Positions 6,917 through 11,469 of a DNA stretch of 11,469 nucleotides are shown here, one piece after another. Location: NCBI GenBank assembly GCA_021106755.1, contig JAIOTM010000378.1:1-11469 (forward strand). The letters are read 5' to 3'. The notes beneath the pieces are model-generated. The model was not told the origin of the DNA. It saw only the letters and a list, made by a program, of their open reading frames with translations, and made no database searches. The position numbers and the translations under genes were made by a program. The stretch is from Candidatus Cloacimonadota bacterium. GTDB taxonomy: Bacteria; Cloacimonadota; Cloacimonadia; Cloacimonadales; JAIOQZ01. Position 1 is the first letter of the stretch; each line of letters opens with the position of its first letter.

Positions 6917-7050
6917 GCTTGCATAATGGTAGAAACTTAATACACAAGCTATGAGATCGCTTAGGTAAATACATAATGCATTAGTTGTGCCATTCAGTAA
7001 GACAATTATTTGCTGGAATAGTCTGATTTGGATTCTTATATTTAAGAGAT
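6917..7050. other. Intergenic stretch without a recognised gene
   Basis: No open frame with coding character is seen. There is a perfect 10-base palindrome TAATGCATTA at 6974-6983. A loosely promoter-like pair, TTGCAT and TACACA, follows the hairpin at 6884-6916. With the hairpin and U-tract at 7051-7081, a short non-coding transcript could fit here, but nothing firmly supports one. Confidence 0.25.
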
Positions 7051-7081
7051 TTGTAGCAATCTGCTACAACCTTGTTTTTTT
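7051..7081 (+). terminator. Intrinsic terminator or attenuator upstream of the HDOD operon
   Basis: TTGTAGCA (7051-7058) and TGCTACAA (7062-7069) form a perfect 8-bp stem around a three-base loop. Five bases later comes a run of seven T (7075-7081). It lies 180 bases after the TraB-family stop and 136 bases before the HDOD gene. It could stop read-through from upstream, end a small transcript, or act in a leader if a promoter lies further upstream. Confidence 0.55.
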
Positions 7082-7102
7082 ATTGTGTCAATTTCGCACA
7101 AT
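7082..7102. promoter_or_regulatory. Operator-like inverted repeat
   Basis: ATTGTG (7082-7087) and CACAAT (7097-7102) are perfect inverted half-sites around nine bases. The TGTG...CACA pattern recalls CRP/FNR-family sites, but the spacing is one base longer than the CRP consensus. It directly follows the terminator and precedes the HDOD gene by 115 bases. It is a candidate regulator site only. Confidence 0.35.
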
Positions 7103-7166
7103 TATACCTGCTATAAAGGTATTCTATTTTATCTGGGCGAAGAAGTAAATAAATTCGTAATTCTGC

Positions 7167-7194
7167 TTGACAGTTAGTTCATTATTCAGAATTT
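7167..7194 (+). promoter_or_regulatory. Possible promoter of the HDOD operon
   Basis: TTGACA at 7167-7172 is a perfect -35 box. The region 16-17 bases downstream (GAATTT / AATTTG, about 7189-7195) is only a poor -10 box. The transcript would start about 15-20 bases before ATG 7218, just upstream of or within the GGAG ribosome site at 7209-7212. A TATAAA at 7112-7117 lacks a good -35 partner. Confidence 0.35.
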
Positions 7195-7217
7195 GAAAAA
7201 AAAATCATGGAGAGCAA

Positions 7218-8405
7218 ATGCTATCAATCTTGTTTTTCGAACCTGACAAGAAGGATCAGAAAAGGTTCAAAAAAATGTTTGCTAAGGTCTCCAGTCAATA
7301 CCGAATTACTTTCTGTGATAGTCAGGAAGCTATGTACGCTGAACTGAGAAAGAACTTCTTCGATATTCTCATTGTCAATATTCACGACACAGGATTGAGC
7401 GGACTGGATTTAATTTCTCGCCTCGGTAAGCAATATCCTGATATGATTAGAGTCGTGCTTTCGGATACAGAAGATCAGATGCTTATGCTCAGAGCATCCG
7501 TAGTAGCACATCAATATATTTCAAAGCCTTACGACCTGAACACAATTTGTCAGGCAATCAAGCGATTCACCCGTGTGCGGGAACTCATGGGAAACAGTAA
7601 TCTCAGTAAGTTAATCAGTCAGATGAAAAACCTGCCAACTCCACCAGTAATTTATACGCAACTAATGCGAAAGCTTAAAGAAGACGACATCTCACTCTCT
7701 GAAATAGGGAAAATGATTGAGCAGGATATTGGGATGAGTGCTGAGATATTACGGGTTGTAAATTCTGCCCAGTTTGGAGTACGGAAAAAAGTAATCTCAC
7801 CAACCCAGGCAGTTACTTTGCTGGGGATTAACATGGTTAAAGACCTGATGCTTTCCACGCATCTGTTTTCACAATACGAAGAAAAGCCATTTCTGGGCAT
7901 TTCGTACAAGAGCATCTGGAATCATGGCATGTCCACAGCTGGTATTTGCAGGAAGATTTCTTCAAGTGAGAAACTAGGAAATGAAACCACCAACGCGGCG
8001 TTTATCTCCGGCTTATTGCACGGAATTGGTGTGTTAGTACTGGCTTCGGAGTTCCCTGAAACATATTTCGAGACAGTGATGCGGGCAGAGAAAGAAGATA
8101 TTCCTCTCCAGGAATCGGAATATATCGATTTCAAAGCTTCTCACTTTGAAGTTGGTGCGTATCTGATGGGACATTGGGGACTCGCGGACAGTATTGTTGA
8201 GGCTATTGCTTACCACCAGAATATACAGGCTGTGGCAATGGAATATATTACACCGACTGTAGTTGTACATGCTTCCAATGCGATTGATTTTGCAAACCAT
8301 CCTCACTGGTGCTATGGGAAAAAACCTGAAATTGACTGGGATATTCTTAACCATTACAATTTGTCGAAAACTATTAAAAAGTGGCAGAAATTAGTATCAC
8401 GTTAA
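7218..8405 (+). CDS. Degenerate receiver-HDOD domain signalling protein
   Basis: This 395-residue protein has two domains. Residues about 1-120 form a response-regulator receiver fold with LFFEPD (acidic pocket, E8/D10), VVLS (S82) and the conserved Lys in ISKPYD (K103). The phospho-acceptor position reads DILIVNIHDTG, so Asn54 stands where Asp is expected and ordinary phosphorylation is unlikely. Residues about 130-330 form an HDOD domain (LPTPPVIYTQLMRKL, IGMSAEILRVVNSAQFG, TQAVTLLG, SGLLHGIG, EAIAYH). HDOD is an HD-superfamily relative without the catalytic metal-binding HD pair and is used as a protein-interaction module in signalling and chemotaxis-type proteins. The start is ATG 7218 with GGAG five bases upstream. 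The next gene starts 54 bases after the stop and probably belongs to the same operon. The partners and output of this protein are not evident. Confidence 0.9.
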   Translation: MLSILFFEPDKKDQKRFKKMFAKVSSQYRITFCDSQEAMYAELRKNFFDILIVNIHDTGLSGLDLISRLGKQYPDMIRVVLSDTEDQMLMLRASVVAHQYISKPYDLNTICQAIKRFTRVRELMGNSNLSKLISQMKNLPTPPVIYTQLMRKLKEDDISLSEIGKMIEQDIGMSAEILRVVNSAQFGVRKKVISPTQAVTLLGINMVKDLMLSTHLFSQYEEKPFLGISYKSIWNHGMSTAGICRKISSSEKLGNETTNAAFISGLLHGIGVLVLASEFPETYFETVMRAEKEDIPLQESEYIDFKASHFEVGAYLMGHWGLADSIVEAIAYHQNIQAVAMEYITPTVVVHASNAIDFANHPHWCYGKKPEIDWDILNHYNLSKTIKKWQKLVSR

Positions 8406-8447
8406 GTTTGCAAGTTAAGATGAATCGAGTAAACGATAAAGAAAAAT

Positions 8448-8453
8448 GAGGAG
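8448..8453 (+). promoter_or_regulatory. Ribosome binding site supporting a TTG start
   Basis: GAGGAG lies six bases before TTG at 8460. No nearby ATG in frame is better placed, so TTG is accepted as the start of the receiver-PAS protein. Confidence 0.7.
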
Positions 8454-8459
8454 CTGATT

Positions 8460-9872
8460 TTGGAAAAGACCCGTGTGATGATTGCCGATAGAGACACTCG
8501 TACAGCAGAATATACTGAATACATGCTGGGAAGTCTTGGTTACAAGGAAATCACCCGATTGAGTGACTGTTCGAACTTAGTTGCGGAAGTGGCTAAAGCG
8601 AAACCGAATCTGCTGTTACTCAATATTGAATTGGATGAGAAAAAGGGGGCAGAGAACTGTTCCTCCGTCATTATCCATACGCATAAGATTCCGGTTGTAT
8701 TTATTATAGAGCATACCGATGACGAGACTCTTGAACAAGCAACTAATTGTAGTCCATACGGTTTCCTGATGAAACCTTATGAGAAGATAGAGCTTTTTTC
8801 CGTCATTCAGACAGCAATGCATAATCACAAGAGCCGAATGGCTCTCGAAGAAAGTGAGAAACGGTTTCGCGCCCTAACAAAGAACTCCTCAGATATAACT
8901 TACATACTTGATGAAAATCTGGTAATCCAATTCGAAAGTTACGCAGTGGAAAATACTCTTTATTACAAGCAGGGTGAGCGGATAGGCAAGCCTCTCAGTG
9001 ATTATATCCAGCCAGAAGACGCAGGCATGTTTTCTCAGTTTGCCAAGCGTTTGCTGGAAAATCCCACTCGTAAATACAGCTCCGAATTACGATTGCGAGC
9101 AGAACCCGGGAGCTGGAAATATTTTGAAATCATAGCGAGCAATCACTTACAGAACCCGGCAATTAATGGTTTTGTGCTTAATTCTCGCGACATTTCGGAC
9201 AGGAAGGTTGCTGAACATCAGATTTCGCGTATCAGCAAGGCAGTAGAAGGGGCAAGCGATGCAATTATCATCTCAGACCTATCAGGTAAATCGCTCTATC
9301 ATAACGAAGCTTTCATCAATTTATTTGGATACACTGTTGAAAAGTTCAATCGAGATGGTGGATTGCCGCTGATTCACACAGATAAGGAAGTGCTGGATTC
9401 AATACTTGAGTTTATCAGGCAGGATATTTCCTGGCATGGTGAAGTAGAAATGACAAACCCGCAAGGGCAGGAGTTGTTAGTAATGCTCAGAGTGGATTCG
9501 CTTCTGGACGAATCGGGGGAAATCAATGGTATGGTCAGTATTCATTCGGATATTACCGAACATCGCTTGATACAGGAAGAAATTAGCAAACTTGAGAAAC
9601 AGAATACTGCTCTCGCAATGGCTGTGACAGCAAGTCACGAGATTAATCAACCTCTGATGATACTACATGGAAATCTTGAAATGCTGGAAATGAAGATGCC
9701 GCGAGAAATAAAAGAAAAGCATATAAAATATTTTATCAAAATACATAACTCAGTTGACAGGATTCAGAATATTCTGGAGAAATTCCGTCAGGCTGGTTCG
9801 ATTGAGTTTGATGATTATACTGAGGGAACCCAGATGCTGGTCTTCAACCAATCTGAAGGCGATACCGACTGA
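8460..9872 (+). CDS. Degenerate receiver-PAS-PAS-HisKA protein lacking the ATPase domain
   Basis: This 470-residue cytoplasmic protein starts at TTG with a strong GAGGAG upstream. Residues about 1-120 are a receiver fold (MIADRD, KPYEK with K105). The acceptor position reads LLLLNIEL (Asn55 instead of Asp), and the usual Thr/Ser position appears to be Ile83. Two PAS domains follow, at about 130-250 and 255-370, each ending in the typical DI(S/T) plus basic/amphipathic helix (RDISDRKVAE, SDITEHRLIQ). A HisKA-type dimerisation helix pair covers about 375-445, with H-box ASHEINQPL (His393) and HNSVDRIQNILEKF. The protein then ends after about 25 residues, so the HATPase_c domain that would make it a kinase is absent. 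The next gene starts two bases later, and no ATPase motifs are seen in other frames there. It cannot autophosphorylate by itself. It may accept phosphate from another kinase, heterodimerise, or act without phosphorylation. Confidence 0.9.
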   Translation: MEKTRVMIADRDTRTAEYTEYMLGSLGYKEITRLSDCSNLVAEVAKAKPNLLLLNIELDEKKGAENCSSVIIHTHKIPVVFIIEHTDDETLEQATNCSPYGFLMKPYEKIELFSVIQTAMHNHKSRMALEESEKRFRALTKNSSDITYILDENLVIQFESYAVENTLYYKQGERIGKPLSDYIQPEDAGMFSQFAKRLLENPTRKYSSELRLRAEPGSWKYFEIIASNHLQNPAINGFVLNSRDISDRKVAEHQISRISKAVEGASDAIIISDLSGKSLYHNEAFINLFGYTVEKFNRDGGLPLIHTDKEVLDSILEFIRQDISWHGEVEMTNPQGQELLVMLRVDSLLDESGEINGMVSIHSDITEHRLIQEEISKLEKQNTALAMAVTASHEINQPLMILHGNLEMLEMKMPREIKEKHIKYFIKIHNSVDRIQNILEKFRQAGSIEFDDYTEGTQMLVFNQSEGDTD

Positions 9873-9874
9873 TC

Positions 9875-11275
9875 GTGCAGGCGATGATTCTTGCTGCCGG
9901 ATATGGCAGTCGGTTGCAATCGTTAACAAAAACCATTCCCAAACCTTTAGTATATTTAGATAATTCAATCAGGATTATTGACTCCGTTATCCGACCAATT
10001 CTTGATACAGGAATTAATAGTATCTATATAAACCTTTATCACAGGGGTAAAGCAATAAGAGACTATCTATTAATGAGATACCCTTGTGTTGACTGGCATT
10101 TTCTCTTAGAAGAAGAACTACTCGGAACTGGTGGTGGAATCCTTAACACTATGAAAGTTATGGAAAATGAACCGCTTCTGGTTTGCAACAGCGATATTTT
10201 ACATAGAATAGACCTACATTCACTAATAGCCCGGCATGAAGAACAAAATGCTATTGCTACAATGGCACTACTATCAAAAACAGGAAAAGAAAGAGCAGTA
10301 CTTAGCGATAATAACGGGGTAGTACACGGTTTCACTGGTAGAAATGGAGAATCTGTAAGACCTGTAGATGAAAGTTATCAGCTTTTGTATCGAGAGTTTG
10401 CAGGCATATCAATAATTGAGCCTGAGCTAATTAAATATGCTCCGAAAAAGGTTGCATTCGGGTTCGTGGAAATGTTATTAAACGCAATAGATGCCGGGCA
10501 AAATGTGCGCTTGTTTGACGCTAACTCTTACTATTGGCTTGATCTCGGCACTCCAGAGCGGTTAGCAAAGGGAAGGCAGGATTGGCAGGCAATGAGCGAG
10601 TTTGCGAAACTGAGAAATGAATCTGCTGTGCTGATTAAGCAACTCGCGGGGGCAGGCGGGAATGTTCGGAGAATTTCCGGCAAAAGTCGTTCTATAATCG
10701 CCAGAAATTATTCTTCATTAGAAGAAATCCGTTGGCACGAAGAGATAACCAGCCTTCTAAGTACGAATGATGTTGCTGTTCCTGAGACGCTTTTGACAAC
10801 TGAAACAACTATTTATGAAGTTGATGCCGGGCAGGATACTCTGTTAAGTCTATACGAGCAAGAGGAAGTAACCTTAGCAGATTACAAGGCAATTATTGAT
10901 ATTTGTGTAAAATATGGGCAAATACCTATACCAGAACCAGTGAATCATCCCGGCAAATTTGAGTTCGACCACCAGAGTGTAGTCGATGATCTCAATTACT
11001 TCAACAGGCACTACTACAATAACAAGCTGTTACCTGAAGAAATAGAAAAACTTGCCAACACGCTCTTTGACAAGCTGGCAGAAACTCCACTCAGCCTGAT
11101 GCACCGCGATTTACAATCGGCTAACATTATAAAAGCACCTGGCGGGGAATGGACGCTTGTCGATATAGACGGCTTCCGCAAAGGTTTTCTTCTCTATGAT
11201 GTAGCTTCGTTGTTGCTTGATAGTTACGTTTGCTTACCAGAATCTGAGATTGAGGATTTACTTGATTACTTTTGA
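9875..11275 (+). CDS. Nucleotidyltransferase-sugar kinase fusion (MurU/AmgK-like), cut short by in-frame TGA
   Basis: The open frame encodes 466 residues in two domains. Residues about 1-235 are a sugar-phosphate nucleotidyltransferase: LAAGYGSRL...IPKP (nucleotide-binding GxGxR at 9-13, K23), LLGTGGG (84-88) and CNSD (D107, probable metal ligand). Residues about 250-466 are an APH/choline-kinase-like phosphotransferase with HRDLQSAN (D412, N417) and VDIDGFRKG (D430/D432). In Pseudomonas, separate AmgK and MurU proteins turn MurNAc into MurNAc-1-P and then UDP-MurNAc in peptidoglycan recycling. This fusion could do the two steps in one chain, but the sugar is inferred, not shown. The gene starts at GTG 9875, two bases after the previous stop. 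ATG 9884 is an alternative but loses residues that homologs have before 'MILAAG'. No good ribosome site is seen, so coupling is likely. Homology continues past the TGA at 11273-11275. Confidence 0.85.
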   Translation: MQAMILAAGYGSRLQSLTKTIPKPLVYLDNSIRIIDSVIRPILDTGINSIYINLYHRGKAIRDYLLMRYPCVDWHFLLEEELLGTGGGILNTMKVMENEPLLVCNSDILHRIDLHSLIARHEEQNAIATMALLSKTGKERAVLSDNNGVVHGFTGRNGESVRPVDESYQLLYREFAGISIIEPELIKYAPKKVAFGFVEMLLNAIDAGQNVRLFDANSYYWLDLGTPERLAKGRQDWQAMSEFAKLRNESAVLIKQLAGAGGNVRRISGKSRSIIARNYSSLEEIRWHEEITSLLSTNDVAVPETLLTTETTIYEVDAGQDTLLSLYEQEEVTLADYKAIIDICVKYGQIPIPEPVNHPGKFEFDHQSVVDDLNYFNRHYYNNKLLPEEIEKLANTLFDKLAETPLSLMHRDLQSANIIKAPGGEWTLVDIDGFRKGFLLYDVASLLLDSYVCLPESEIEDLLDYF

Positions 11276-11455
11276 GAGATTACCGCGTTGGTTGACAAAG
11301 AAAATTTCTGGAGTGTTGCCTTTCTGCGAATTCTCCATGATTGGGGTACTTTCGCGAAGTTGGAGAATGGCAACAACTTTTTTGCAACACAGTTGCCAAG
11401 AGCAGAAAACAGGTTTCAGTTGATTTTGAGGAAGCTCTCGTTTCTACCTGTGTAG
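11276..11455 (+). pseudogene. C-terminal remainder of the kinase domain after a premature TGA
   Basis: Directly after the TGA and in the same frame, 59 codons read through to TAG at 11453-11455. They encode EITALVDKENFWSVAFLRIL, then HDWGTFAKLENGNNFFATQL and PRAENRFQLILRKL. The pattern 'fa.lRiL.d.GtFakl....nkff...lPra...l..il' matches the final helices expected of AmgK-like APH kinases, which normally run 60-80 residues beyond the 'YDvaSLLLDSY' helix. The intact gene would therefore be 9875-11455, about 525 residues. TGA ends genes normally elsewhere in the window, so this is most likely a nonsense mutation or a sequence error. Confidence 0.75.
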
Positions 11456-11469
11456 GGGCGAATCCAAGG
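11447..11469. repeat. Possible left arm of a palindromic intergenic repeat, cut by window edge
   Basis: GTAGGGGCGAATCC (11452-11465) is GC-rich, overlaps the end of the kinase frame and runs to the window end. It resembles the left half of GTAGGGGCGAA...TTCGCCCCTAC palindromes known from intergenic DNA of various bacteria. The right arm, if present, lies outside the window. Confidence 0.25.

Noticed and set aside
7082..7102. Canonical CRP site
   Set aside because: The TGTG and CACA half-sites are nine bases apart instead of eight and lack the flanking A/T of the consensus, so it is listed only as a generic operator candidate.
8034..8354. Minus-strand open frame of 106 codons
   Set aside because: Antisense shadow of the HDOD domain with no ribosome site or recognisable motif.
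11273..11275. UGA as a selenocysteine codon
   Set aside because: No convincing SECIS hairpin follows, and this family is not known to use a selenocysteine at this C-terminal position.
11273..11275. UGA reassigned to an amino acid in this organism
   Set aside because: TGA serves as the ordinary stop of the permease (1580-1582) and of the PAS protein (9870-9872), where new genes begin at once.
11217..11423. Plus-strand 68-codon frame near the right end
   Set aside because: It is a shifted frame over the kinase C-terminus; the homologous continuation is in the kinase's own frame after the TGA.

Overview
The window looks like chromosomal DNA of a Gram-negative (diderm) bacterium of roughly 40% GC. 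The diderm inference rests on FtsX/LolCE-type permeases followed by a LolA-like outer-membrane lipoprotein-sorting gene, and on a lipoprotein TraB/GumN protein. The mix of a receiver-HDOD regulator, a kinase-less PAS/HisKA regulator and an antiporter fused to a PTS EIIA domain fits the FCB/Cloacimonadota side of the tree best. That placement is a low-confidence guess. TGA ends ordinary genes here (1582, 9872), so a standard stop-codon code is assumed.

Layout. (1) 1-2303, plus strand: the tail of one FtsX-family permease, a complete second permease one base later, and an overlapping LolA-like gene broken by a frameshift. (2) 2304-2605: convergent intergenic region with tandem terminator hairpins, a palindrome and one copy of a dispersed hairpin repeat. 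(3) 2606-5667, minus strand: miaB, then a cation:proton antiporter with a C-terminal EIIA domain. The antiporter's only well-placed start codon is CTG. (4) 5668-5988: divergent promoter region with a good sigma70-like promoter for miaB and a second copy of the hairpin repeat. (5) 5989-6870: TraB/GumN lipoprotein. (6) 6871-7217: intergenic region with two terminator-like hairpins and an operator-like inverted repeat. (7) 7218-11455, plus strand, probable operon: receiver-HDOD protein, receiver-PAS-PAS-HisKA protein without an ATPase domain, and a MurU/AmgK-like nucleotidyltransferase-kinase fusion interrupted near its end by an in-frame TGA.

How the genes may work together. The first cluster would move lipoproteins or other lipidated cargo out of the inner membrane. 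The minus-strand pair joins tRNA modification to ion transport with a possible phosphotransfer input. The last operon pairs two signalling proteins whose receivers both carry Asn where the phospho-acceptor Asp should be, next to an enzyme that could phosphorylate and activate a sugar, possibly in cell-wall recycling.

The most notable points are the twin degenerate receivers, the antiporter whose DD/ND ion-binding motif reads NN, and three separate gene lesions: a 19-nt deletion, an ATG-to-CTG start and a premature TGA. The lesions could be real decay or sequence error, and raw reads would decide.
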